Positions 24,676-32,551 of a stretch of DNA of 64,000 nucleotides are shown piece after piece (the stretch's first letter is position 1; each line of letters starts with the position of its first letter). The stretch is taken from assembly GCF_004331345.1 (NCBI RefSeq), contig NZ_SJJZ01000002.1:682001-746000 (forward strand), in the 5' to 3' direction. Below the pieces are notes generated by a model. That model saw nothing but the letters and a program-made list of their open reading frames with translations. It made no database searches and was not told the origin of the DNA. Both the position numbers and the translations under genes were made by a program. The stretch is from Kribbella soli. GTDB taxonomy: Bacteria; Actinomycetota; Actinomycetes; Propionibacteriales; Kribbellaceae.

Positions 24676-24704
24676 GGTTTCAGCTGGGCATACGGCGTGG
24701 GTAC
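24676..24704 (+). promoter_or_regulatory. SigB/SigF-like promoter for the hemerythrin gene
   Basis: GGTTT (24676-24680) and GGGTAC (24699-24704) with an 18-bp spacer resemble actinobacterial stress-sigma promoters (usual spacer 16-17 bp). The -10 lies 38 bp before the hemerythrin ATG. It is divergent from the csbD promoter. Confidence 0.45.
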
Positions 24705-24742
24705 CGGCACGGCAATCCGATCCACCTGAAAGGGACACCGAG

Positions 24743-25300
24743 ATGCCGGCAGACGTTGTCGATCTGATCATGCAGGACCATCGTGAGGTCGAGCGCCTGT
24801 TCGACGAACTCAAGGACCACCCGGAGAAGCGCCCGACATTGCTTCCTGTGCTCACCACTCTCCTGACCGCGCACAGCCGCGCCGAAGAGGCCGAGGTCTA
24901 CCCGGTCGCGGCCTCGGAGGCCGGGGAGAAGGAAGAGGTCTCGCACAGCCAGCAGGAGCACATCGAAGCCGACCAACTCCTGGCCAAGCTCGCCGAGACC
25001 GATCCGGCCTCGGCCGGCTTCGACAAGGTCCTGCAGAACCTCGTCGACGCGATCTCGCATCACGTCGAGGAGGAGGAGACCAAGGTTCTGCCCGGCATGC
25101 GCGCGAACCTGTCCGCGCAACGGCGTACCGAGCTCGCGGATGCGTTCGCGGCCAGCCGCGCGCAGCACCTGGGTGAGCAACCCGGGGACATGACCCGCGA
25201 CCAACTGCAGCAGCAGGCCTCGAACGCGGACATCTCCGGCACCTCGGGACTGCCGAAGGACGAGCTGAAGAAGAAGGTCGAAAGCGAAGGCGACCTCTGA
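24743..25300 (+). CDS. Hemerythrin HHE-domain protein with Rho-N-like tail
   Basis: A 185-residue protein. Residues 1-125 form a four-helix hemerythrin domain with the metal ligands in IMQDHREVERLF (H13), LTAHSRAEEAEVYP, SQQEHIEADQLL and ISHHVEEEETKVLP; such domains bind a di-iron centre and sense or carry oxygen, nitric oxide or peroxide. The tail MTRDQLQQQASNADISGTSG then LPKDELKKKV (about 150-182) resembles the short helical nucleic-acid-binding Rho N-terminal/SAP-like motif seen in other actinobacterial stress proteins. AAGGGAC precedes the ATG. Divergent from csbD with stress-type promoters for both. Confidence 0.87.
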   Translation: MPADVVDLIMQDHREVERLFDELKDHPEKRPTLLPVLTTLLTAHSRAEEAEVYPVAASEAGEKEEVSHSQQEHIEADQLLAKLAETDPASAGFDKVLQNLVDAISHHVEEEETKVLPGMRANLSAQRRTELADAFAASRAQHLGEQPGDMTRDQLQQQASNADISGTSGLPKDELKKKVESEGDL

Positions 25301-25325
25301 GGCAGCGCACGACGAGCCGCTGAAC

Positions 25326-25389
25326 CTACCTCGGCCGATTCGCAATATCTATGGTGGCGACCATAGACATTGCGGGTCGGCCGAGGTAG
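25326..25389. other. 64-bp near-perfect palindrome with 30-nt arms
   Basis: Positions 25326-25355 and 25360-25389 are inverted copies matching at 27 of 30 positions, with a 4-nt loop (GGCG). As RNA read rightwards, two of the three mismatches become G-U pairs, leaving one A-C mismatch. The outer parts read CTACCTCGGCCGA and TCGGCCGAGGTAG. It lies 25 bp after the hemerythrin stop and about 150 bp before the MerR gene. It could be a terminator, an RNA control element or the remains of a small transposable element; it is longer than any other hairpin in the window. Confidence 0.75.
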
Positions 25390-25467
25390 TCTTCCTGGTG
25401 CTGACAGAGAAGAACATCGAACCTGACGTACGCAGTCAACGGGATTGCCAATTCACCACCCCAGGCG

Positions 25468-25485
25468 CCGGTGCGAGCGCACCGG
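25468..25485 (+). promoter_or_regulatory. Leader hairpin before the MerR gene
   Basis: CCGGTGCG-AG-CGCACCGG has perfect 8-bp arms and is followed by GGCTTCTTC, a weak pyrimidine tract. It lies 51 bp before the MerR ATG, so it could be an attenuator in the leader or a terminator of a short upstream transcript. Confidence 0.45.
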
Positions 25486-25536
25486 GGCTTCTTCGGCGCG
25501 GAGGCTCGATGACCCCAGACGCACACGGAGACTTCG

Positions 25537-25854
25537 ATGAGTTCAGATCCGGCAGACGGGCCGGCCAGCTTCGACGATGACGACTACCCCGCGTTCACCA
25601 TGGGTCGGGCGGCAGACATGCTCGACACCACGCCGGGCTTCCTGCGCAGCCTGGACGAGGCGAAACTGATCACCCCGCAGCGTTCGGACGGTGGTCACCG
25701 CCGCTACTCACGTTATCAACTGCGACTGGCGGCCAGGGCCCGTGAGCTCGTCGACCAGGGCACCGCTCTCGAAGCGGCCTGCCGAATCATCATCTTGGAA
25801 GATCAGCTCGCAGAAGCCCTGCGGATCAACGAAGAAATGCGAGACCAGAGCTAG
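25537..25854 (+). CDS. MerR-type HTH regulator, short
   Basis: A 105-residue protein with the MerR winged HTH at about 18-85: FTMGRAADMLDTTPGFLRSL, LITPQRSDGGHRRYSRYQLR and a helix rich in Arg and Ala. Past the HTH only about 20 residues remain, with no effector domain, so it is probably a dimer controlled by abundance or a partner. The layout and sequence resemble the HspR/light-stress type more than metal sensors, and no metal-binding cysteines are present. CGGAGA precedes the ATG. The GAF-ANTAR gene follows 71 bp downstream. Confidence 0.85.
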   Translation: MSSDPADGPASFDDDDYPAFTMGRAADMLDTTPGFLRSLDEAKLITPQRSDGGHRRYSRYQLRLAARARELVDQGTALEAACRIIILEDQLAEALRINEEMRDQS

Positions 25855-25925
25855 CACCACGGCATCGGTGGGGTTCTGCCACCGGGGTGCATCACCCGAC
25901 AACCGCATCCCGCTTGGAGACCGAG

Positions 25926-26618
25926 ATGGCCCTGTCAGAACCCGCCCAGGTGTTCGACGCCGGTTCGTTCGCGCAGTTCGCGCTGGAGTTGCACGATGCT
26001 GCCGGAGTGGACGAAACCCTGGAAGCGATCGTGCAGTTCGCGTTACAGGCGGCCAACTGCAAACATGCCGGCGTCGCGCTCGCAGCCCGCGGCGGCCGCG
26101 CAGAGGTCGGGGCGATCACCGATCCGATCGTGGAGACGCTGTACCGGATCCAGATCGAGACCGAGCAGGGTCCCATGCTGACGGCGTTGTCCGGCCACAC
26201 CGTCACCGTTCCCGACGTCGCGACCGACGACCGCTGGCCACGCTGGCACATCGCGGCCGCGAGCGCCGGGATCGGAAGTGCGCTCCACGTCCCGATGAAG
26301 ATCAGTGAACACACGACCGGCGTCCTGTCGCTGTACAACGCCGAGCCGAACGCGTTCACGGTCGACGACGAGGCGATCGCGCACATCCTGGCCCGGCACG
26401 CCTCGGTCGCGGTGGCCACCGCCCGGCATGAAGTATCCATGGCCCAGGCGGTGGATGCCCGCAAGCTGGTCGGACAGGCGATGGGGATCCTGATGGAACG
26501 CTACGACATGAACGATGATCAGGCGTTCGCGGTTCTGCGGCGCTACTCCCAGGACACCAACACCAAACTGCGCGACGTCGCCCAGCAGCTGATCGAGACC
26601 CGCAAACTGCCCCGCTGA
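25926..26618 (+). CDS. GAF-ANTAR regulator, second copy
   Basis: A 230-residue protein of the same architecture as the one at 5536: GAF domain (about 25-160; IVQFALQAANCKHAGVALAA and GVLSLYNAEPNAF) and ANTAR domain (about 170-228; LVGQAMGILMERYDMNDDQA, NTKLRDVAQQLIETR). Probably an RNA-binding antiterminator with a ligand-sensing or dimerising front. The ATG at 25926 is preceded by TTGGAGACC; an upstream in-frame ATG at 25887 is less likely. Converges on the hydrolase gene with 19 bp between. Confidence 0.9.
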   Translation: MALSEPAQVFDAGSFAQFALELHDAAGVDETLEAIVQFALQAANCKHAGVALAARGGRAEVGAITDPIVETLYRIQIETEQGPMLTALSGHTVTVPDVATDDRWPRWHIAAASAGIGSALHVPMKISEHTTGVLSLYNAEPNAFTVDDEAIAHILARHASVAVATARHEVSMAQAVDARKLVGQAMGILMERYDMNDDQAFAVLRRYSQDTNTKLRDVAQQLIETRKLPR

Positions 26619-26637
26619 CCGCTGCTGCCTCCGCGCT

Positions 26638-29343
26638 TCACCGTACGGCGGAGATCGTCGCCCTTCCCGCGGCGAACTTCGCCAGCGTCACGGTGTCGAG
26701 GTGTGGTGCGGGACCAGTGGGGTTGCCGATCGTCAGCGCGCCCGTTCCGGTGACGAGCGTCAGAGGGATCGTCTTGTCCCAGAAGCTGTTCCACGAATAG
26801 TTGTGCCGGAAAGCGCCACGGACCGTCGAACCGCCGGCCTCGGACACGTCGAGGAAGCGGCTGATCACCTGGGGGTTGTAGTTGATCGGATCGGACTTGT
26901 CGGCGTTGGCGGCCGAGAAGACCAGCTGGTACTGACCCGCGCCGAAGCCTTGTGGCCGGGCCATCGTGATGGTGTTCCCGCTGCCCTTGCCGACGTCGAT
27001 GACGTCGTGCACGACACCCGCGACATCAGCCGAGCCGTTCGAACCCGTTGCGGCAGGCAAGCTCTCCACAGCGGCGGTTCCGGCGAGTGTCAGCGATTCC
27101 GCCTCGACTCGACGGACGTTGGCGGGATCAGCCTCCGCCGCCAGTTGAGCAGCACCTCGCGACGTGGCCACATCACCGAGCAGGACATCGCCCGCTGGTG
27201 CGCTCACGGTCAGCTCGTTGATGCCCTGGGGCAGGTAGACCCGGGCAGTGGCTGCCCACGAGCCGACAGCGTCGACCTCCGGCAGTACGACGGGTCGCCC
27301 GTTCACCGTCAACTTGAGCCGGCGGTGCGCCTTGGTCGTGGCGAAGTGCGTGGTGATGTCGTAGTACCCGGTCGCTGCCGTCGCCGCGAAGACGGTCGCG
27401 GTACCGGGTCCACTCAGCGCGGCGTATCCCGACGTACCGGCCTGTGAGTAGGCAAGCTTCGCCCCACCCGCGAGCCGCGCGTCGACAGCGGGATAGACGG
27501 CGTTCTCCCCTGCACCGTTGTCGTAGAGGTCGAAGCGGTCCAGGACGATGTCGAGCCCGGGAAGCCGAGTGGTGCCGTCCTTCGATCCGCGGACGGACAG
27601 GGTGTGCGTGCCGGCGCTCAGGGTGAGCGGGACGTCGGTCGTTCCCCGGTACGTCCAGTGCAGGCCCGCGGAGTAGTCGATCATCTTGGCGAACACACCG
27701 TCGACGAAGAGCGCGTGCTTTCCTGGTACTCCGTTGGTACCGGCGAGGATCGACAGTCGGTACGAGCCGCTGTGCGGGGCAGTGACCGACCAGGTCGCGC
27801 TGGAGGCGGCCTGGTTGAACGAGCCGACGTCGCGAGAGTTCGACGCCATGAACGACCACTCACGAGTCGGGTCCTCGTAGTAGACGGTGGCGTTGGAGAC
27901 TGTGGTGTTCTCGGCCTCGACGCTGCTCACCAGGTCCGTCGAGACGGGTTGCCGTGCCGCGATCGCCGGCGTGATCTGCACCTGATAGGCCGAGTAGCGG
28001 TCGCTGTTCGGCACAGTGAGCTGGAGCTGACCGTTGCTTACGGCAACCCGCTCGGACAGTACGACGGGCGGTTGCAGCGACGCACCTTCGGCCCCGTTGA
28101 GCCGGTCGGCCCGGACGGTGACGTCGACGGTGTTCCCGAACCTGCGGGGATCGAGGCCTGTGAGGCTGAGGTTCACGTCCTGGCTGCCGCCACCGAACAG
28201 GACCGTTGCCTTCTTGTTGACGGTGTCCACGGCGGCCATGCCCTGCAGGGTGTCGACGGCGTTCAACCGTGGCGGGGTGACCTTGACCGTCTTGGTACCG
28301 GCCAGATCGCCGTACCACTTGAACATCCACCAGCCGCCGTTGCCGCCGTTGTTGCGGGAGCTGTTGTCCGACAGGTTGCCGGAATAGTTCCAGTAGGCGG
28401 TCTCGGCATCGACCTTCGCGTCCTCGAACATCGACATCCACTGCACCAGCTGACCGGGGGTGCCCATGTCGCGCAGCATGCCGAACTCGGTGATGTTCAC
28501 CGGGATCCGCGGTAGGCCGAGACTGGTCAGGAGAGCCTCGTACTGCGTGTAGTTGCCGCGGAAGGTCGCGAGGTTCTGGGTGCCGAGCTCGTGCCAGATG
28601 AACAGGTCGGGAAGCTGGTTGTGCGCCTTCCCGTAGGCGAGCAGATCCGCGCTGGGCTGCTGATGCCAGGCGTACCAGCCAGGCCCGCCGATCTTGGCGT
28701 GGCCGAGGCCGTGCTCGGCGTACACGGCCTGAATGGCGTCGTACGCAGCTGACCAGTCCGCCAGGAAGAGGTCCTTCTGGTTCGCCCAGTCGCCGACCGG
28801 GTACCAAGGCCCTTCGGGCTCGTTGAAGGGCACGAAGACGATGTCCTTCGGATGTGCCGACGTCGTGGCGATCGTCTCCGCGACCTGACGAATGATCGGC
28901 AGGTAGTCCCAGACGCCGTCGTTGTTGTCGTCGCCGGGACGCTTTCCCTTGTTGTAGGGCCAGTCCGGGTACATGTCCGGAACGTAGACGAGGAGATCCT
29001 TGCCGGCGCCGGCGAAGAAGGACTTCTCGACATCCAGTACGTCGCCGTTGGGGTGCTGCGCTCCGTCCGGAGGCTTCTGGGACGTATTGGTGACGTGGGC
29101 GCCGTTCAGCACGGGCTGGGAGGGCACGCCGTCGTCGCCGAGACCGTACAGGGTGCCGCTCGCCCCTCCGCGGAAGTCGCCGGTGGTCTGGGAGAAGTCG
29201 ACCGCCAACGTCTCCGTTGTGGCGGCCGCGGTCGAAGGCTGGGCCGTGACGGCCCCGATCGTCAGCGCAAGCGCAGACACGAGTGCGGTCGCGGCGGCTG
29301 CCGGCCTCGGTCGGTGGTGCTTCGGTCGTGAGTCTCTGGGCAT
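26638..29343 (-). CDS. Secreted clan GH-A glycoside hydrolase (GH39-like) with C-terminal carbohydrate-binding domains
   Basis: A 901-residue exported enzyme. Residues 1-40 are a signal peptide (basic start, Ala/Leu core, QPSTAA end). A TIM barrel at about 45-400 carries the clan GH-A pair: acid/base E175 in VPFNEPEGPW and nucleophile E286 in VNITEFGM. After a beta domain (about 400-480) come two beta-sandwich parts (about 490-620 and 740-895) that resemble CBM35/CBM6-type binding modules. GH39 is my best family guess. As the last gene of an operon with an oligosaccharide importer, GH36 and arabinose genes, it probably releases an arabinose-containing oligosaccharide outside the cell. AAGGAGA precedes the ATG. 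Confidence 0.75.
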   Translation of the reverse strand: MPRDSRPKHHRPRPAAAATALVSALALTIGAVTAQPSTAAATTETLAVDFSQTTGDFRGGASGTLYGLGDDGVPSQPVLNGAHVTNTSQKPPDGAQHPNGDVLDVEKSFFAGAGKDLLVYVPDMYPDWPYNKGKRPGDDNNDGVWDYLPIIRQVAETIATTSAHPKDIVFVPFNEPEGPWYPVGDWANQKDLFLADWSAAYDAIQAVYAEHGLGHAKIGGPGWYAWHQQPSADLLAYGKAHNQLPDLFIWHELGTQNLATFRGNYTQYEALLTSLGLPRIPVNITEFGMLRDMGTPGQLVQWMSMFEDAKVDAETAYWNYSGNLSDNSSRNNGGNGGWWMFKWYGDLAGTKTVKVTPPRLNAVDTLQGMAAVDTVNKKATVLFGGGSQDVNLSLTGLDPRRFGNTVDVTVRADRLNGAEGASLQPPVVLSERVAVSNGQLQLTVPNSDRYSAYQVQITPAIAARQPVSTDLVSSVEAENTTVSNATVYYEDPTREWSFMASNSRDVGSFNQAASSATWSVTAPHSGSYRLSILAGTNGVPGKHALFVDGVFAKMIDYSAGLHWTYRGTTDVPLTLSAGTHTLSVRGSKDGTTRLPGLDIVLDRFDLYDNGAGENAVYPAVDARLAGGAKLAYSQAGTSGYAALSGPGTATVFAATAATGYYDITTHFATTKAHRRLKLTVNGRPVVLPEVDAVGSWAATARVYLPQGINELTVSAPAGDVLLGDVATSRGAAQLAAEADPANVRRVEAESLTLAGTAAVESLPAATGSNGSADVAGVVHDVIDVGKGSGNTITMARPQGFGAGQYQLVFSAANADKSDPINYNPQVISRFLDVSEAGGSTVRGAFRHNYSWNSFWDKTIPLTLVTGTGALTIGNPTGPAPHLDTVTLAKFAAGRATISAVR

Positions 29344-29373
29344 GAGTCTCCTTCTGAAGTGGGTTGAGCGCAC

Positions 29374-30204
29374 CTACTTGACAGCGCCGCCGGTGATGCC
29401 GGAGATGATCCGCCGCTGAGCGACGGCGAAGACGACGAGCAGCGGCAGGCTCATCAGTACGACGTACGCGAAGATCAGGTGCCAGTTGTTGAGGTACAGG
29501 CCTGCACTCGCGACCTGGAACAGGTTCAGCGGCAGGGTGTCCTTGCGCCCGCCGATGACGAAGAAGGCGTAGAAGACGTCGTTCCAGATGTACAGGCAGA
29601 TCAGGATCGTCGCGGTGGCGAGCACCGGGCGGAGCAGCGGCAGGATGATGGTGACGAAGATCCGCACCGGACCGGCACCGTCGACGCGGGCGGCCTCCTC
29701 CAGCTCCGCCGGGATGGTGCGGATGAAGCCGGTGATGAAGAAGATCGAGGTGGACATGTAGATGCCGGTGTAGACCAGCACCATGCCGGTCAGCGTGCCG
29801 TCGATCGACAACTGGCGCAGCAGCAGCACGAGTGTGATCACCGCGGGCGGCAGCACGATGCCGCTGATACCGATCGCGTACAGCACAGCGATGACAAGCC
29901 CACTGCGCCGCGCCAGCACCCACCCGGCCATTGCTCCGAGCAACAAGAGCAGGACCGTCGACGGAAGCACGATCGACAGACTGCCGAAGAACGCCTTCCA
30001 CACTCTGCCCTCGGTGAAGACCTCCGAGTAGTTGGCGGCCAGGTGCCAACCGTCGCGGGGCAGCGCCAGACTCGGGCTCAGCGCGTCGCCCCGGCTCTTG
30101 GCCGAGGTGATGAAGACGAGCCACAGCGGTACGCCGAGGAGGCCGAGCAACAGTGCGACGACGATGCCGGGACGAACCACCCGCCACGTGATGGATGTGC
30201 TCAC
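29374..30204 (-). CDS. Carbohydrate ABC transporter permease, MalG type
   Basis: A 276-residue permease with six membrane helices. The cytoplasmic coupling motif EEAARVDGAGPVRIFVTIILPLLRP (EAA loop) and the ending GGAVK are typical of the MalG/CUT1 inner subunit. The GTG start overlaps the stop of the MalF-type gene by 4 bp (GTGA), so both are made together. The stop is 30 bp before the hydrolase start. No ATPase gene is in the operon; a shared MsiK-type ATPase encoded elsewhere would be expected. Confidence 0.9.
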   Translation of the reverse strand: MSTSITWRVVRPGIVVALLLGLLGVPLWLVFITSAKSRGDALSPSLALPRDGWHLAANYSEVFTEGRVWKAFFGSLSIVLPSTVLLLLLGAMAGWVLARRSGLVIAVLYAIGISGIVLPPAVITLVLLLRQLSIDGTLTGMVLVYTGIYMSTSIFFITGFIRTIPAELEEAARVDGAGPVRIFVTIILPLLRPVLATATILICLYIWNDVFYAFFVIGGRKDTLPLNLFQVASAGLYLNNWHLIFAYVVLMSLPLLVVFAVAQRRIISGITGGAVK

Positions 30205-31142
30205 AGTGCCTGCTCCCGTCGCCGGAGGAGCCAGATGGTCGGGAAGGCCATCAGCGCGATGACCAGGAGGAGCACCAGACTCATCGTCGTGGCCTGTGCG
30301 AAGAGACCCTGGCCGAAGGTGCGGTAGATGAAGATGTTCAGGATCTCGGTGCTCTGAGCGGGGCCGCCGCCGGTGGTGGCTTGCACGATGTCGAAGCTGT
30401 TCATCGAGCCGAGCAGCGCCGTGGCCACGTTGAATGTCACGGCCGGCGCCAGCAGCGGGAACCGTACCCGGCGGAAGGTCTGCCACGCGCCGGCGCCATC
30501 GATCCGCGCTGCCTCGAGGACGTCGACACTGATGGTCTTCAGACCCGCCAGGTAGATGAGCATCGCCAGGCCCATCCATTTCCAGGAATGGATCAAAGCG
30601 ACGTACAGCAGGGTCCAACTGTCGGCCAGCCACGCGTGCTGCACCTCGTGGCCGACGACCCAGCCGAGGACCGAGTTCAGCGCACCGCTCGGCTTCAGCA
30701 ACGCCTGGAAGATGTAGCCGACCGCGAGCGCGGACATGACGACCGGGATGAAGAACATCACCCGCGCGAACCGGTTCAGTCTCGTGTCCGCCTCCAGGAG
30801 GAGCGCGAGTACGAGGCCGAACAGGTTCTGGAACAGGGCCACCAGCGCGGCGTAGATCACCGTGGTGCGCAGGTCCGTCAGCAGCACTCCGTTGCCCAGC
30901 AGGGCGCGGAAGTTGTCCAGGCCGACCGGATTGATCGCCGTCTTGAAACTCGACCAGTCGGTGAAGGCGTAGATCAGGTTGTACAACGTCGGGACGAGGA
31001 AGAACACGATCAGGACGGCGAACGCCGGCGCCAGGAACCACCAAGGCTGCGCCGGTCGCGGCCGGCCGGCACTGCGCCCAGGAGGGGGCTGGGTCGCAGT
31101 GCCGGTGACACCGGCCGGATCGATCATCGAGGACACACTCAT
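30201..31142 (-). CDS. Carbohydrate ABC transporter permease, MalF type
   Basis: A 313-residue permease: cytoplasmic Pro-rich N terminus, first helix FLAPAFAVLIVFFLVPTLYN, five more helices, and the EAA loop DVLEAARIDGAGAWQTFRRVRFPLLAP. Pairs with the MalG-type protein to form the membrane channel of a CUT1 oligosaccharide importer. ATG at 31142 chosen; a TTG directly before it is possible. It follows the binding-protein gene by 40 bp. Confidence 0.9.
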   Translation of the reverse strand: MSVSSMIDPAGVTGTATQPPPGRSAGRPRPAQPWWFLAPAFAVLIVFFLVPTLYNLIYAFTDWSSFKTAINPVGLDNFRALLGNGVLLTDLRTTVIYAALVALFQNLFGLVLALLLEADTRLNRFARVMFFIPVVMSALAVGYIFQALLKPSGALNSVLGWVVGHEVQHAWLADSWTLLYVALIHSWKWMGLAMLIYLAGLKTISVDVLEAARIDGAGAWQTFRRVRFPLLAPAVTFNVATALLGSMNSFDIVQATTGGGPAQSTEILNIFIYRTFGQGLFAQATTMSLVLLLVIALMAFPTIWLLRRREQAL

Positions 31143-31182
31143 CAATACAGTCGCTTCCGCTGGTCGGGGGCCGGCAGGGTGC

Positions 31183-32496
31183 TCAGAACCCCGACGTACC
31201 CATGGCCTTGGCCAGCTGAGCGAACTGGGCCTGCGTCGTCGAGGCCACCTGCTCGGGCGTCATCTTGCCGCCGAGCATGTTCGCGAGGTTGAGGTAGAGG
31301 TCGGGGTTGGCGACGGCCAGCGCCTGCATGGATCCGACCGCGGTGGTGAGCGAGTCGCTGACCGAGTTCAGCGCGTCCGGCACCGTGCCGGGCGACGGGA
31401 CGTCGGTCTCCAGCGAGACGGTGTTCTGGTCGGCCAGGAACTTCGGGTACTCCGACCCGAGCCAGAAGGACATCAGCTGACGGGCTGCGGCCTCCCTCTT
31501 GGCGTCACCGGTCTTGAACGCGACGAGGGCGTTGGACTGGTCCGGGATGAACGTGCCGACGTTGCCGCTCGGCGAGATCGGGAAGAAGCCGATCTTCTGG
31601 TTCAGCTCGTCGGTCTTGGCCTTCGCCTGCAGCTGACTGAAGAACGAGTTCACCTGGATCACCATCGCGGCGTCACCGGCCAGCAGCGCCTTGCCCTGGT
31701 CGTCGAAGGTGGCCGAGGTGATGTTGGAGTTGAACAGGCCTTGGTCGACCAGTTCCTTGTACTTCTTGATCGCGTTGAGGATCGTCGGGTCGGTGAACTT
31801 CTCCTCGTTCTTGTTCACCTTGTCCCACAGACCGGCCTTGGCGGCATCCGCCAGCTGCACCTGCACCCACCACTGGGTGGCCCACCGGTCGCCACCCATC
31901 TCGTAGAACGGCGTACCGCCCTTGGCCTTGATCGTCTTGGCGGTGGCGATCAGTTCGTCGAAGTTCTTCGGCAACGACGTGACGCCGTACTTCGCCAGCA
32001 CCTGCTTGTTGTAGTAGACGCCTTCCACCGCCGGGCTCGAGATCAGCGCGGCGTAGCGCTTGCCGTCGAGCATGCCGGTGATGTCGCGCAACGCCGGCTT
32101 GAACTTGTCGACCCACGGTGCCCCGTCCAGGACCTGCAGGTTGGTCGAGGCGTTCAGAGCGGTCAGCTGCGACGCGGTGGGCTGCCAGAAGGCCAGGTCG
32201 GGTTTGTCGCCGGAGGCAACCTTCGTCTGTACGCCCTGTTCGTAGGGATCCGGAATCGTGACGACGTTGACCTTCGCGCCGGTCGCGGCCTGGAAGTCGC
32301 CGATGACGGCCTTCGGGATCGTGTTGCTGTTCTGCGCTGCCCAGATGGTCAAGGTGACGCCGTCCAGCTTCTCGGTCTCCGCAGGCCAGGTCACCGCCGC
32401 CGAGGTCTGGTCGTTGCCGGTGCCAGGATTGGTGCAGGCCGCTGCTCCGACCAGGCACGCCAGTGCCAGGACGGCCGAGCCGACTCTTCTTCTCAC
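31183..32496 (-). CDS. Sugar-binding lipoprotein, family 1 solute-binding protein
   Basis: A 437-residue binding protein with a lipoprotein signal (basic MRRR, hydrophobic stretch, lipid-anchored Cys at residue 21 in VGAAACTNPG). The mature protein has the two-lobe CUT1 sugar-binding fold, with segments such as TFDDQGKALLAGDAAMVIQ and GFFPISPSGNVGTF. It would capture an oligosaccharide released outside and pass it to the MalF/MalG-type channel. It lies 55 bp downstream of the GH36 gene. The ligand is inferred from neighbours (galactosyl-arabinose type), not from sequence. Confidence 0.9.
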   Translation of the reverse strand: MRRRVGSAVLALACLVGAAACTNPGTGNDQTSAAVTWPAETEKLDGVTLTIWAAQNSNTIPKAVIGDFQAATGAKVNVVTIPDPYEQGVQTKVASGDKPDLAFWQPTASQLTALNASTNLQVLDGAPWVDKFKPALRDITGMLDGKRYAALISSPAVEGVYYNKQVLAKYGVTSLPKNFDELIATAKTIKAKGGTPFYEMGGDRWATQWWVQVQLADAAKAGLWDKVNKNEEKFTDPTILNAIKKYKELVDQGLFNSNITSATFDDQGKALLAGDAAMVIQVNSFFSQLQAKAKTDELNQKIGFFPISPSGNVGTFIPDQSNALVAFKTGDAKREAAARQLMSFWLGSEYPKFLADQNTVSLETDVPSPGTVPDALNSVSDSLTTAVGSMQALAVANPDLYLNLANMLGGKMTPEQVASTTQAQFAQLAKAMGTSGF

Positions 32497-32551
32497 GAGA
32501 ACTCCTTGCTGGTCTGATGGTGATGCAGTACGCCGGAAGGCGCGGACGGGA

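Noticed and set aside
27860..30187. A 775-codon open frame on the minus strand crossing the hydrolase and permease
   Set aside because: It is very Arg-rich and shifted against two well-supported genes; typical of high-GC shadow frames.
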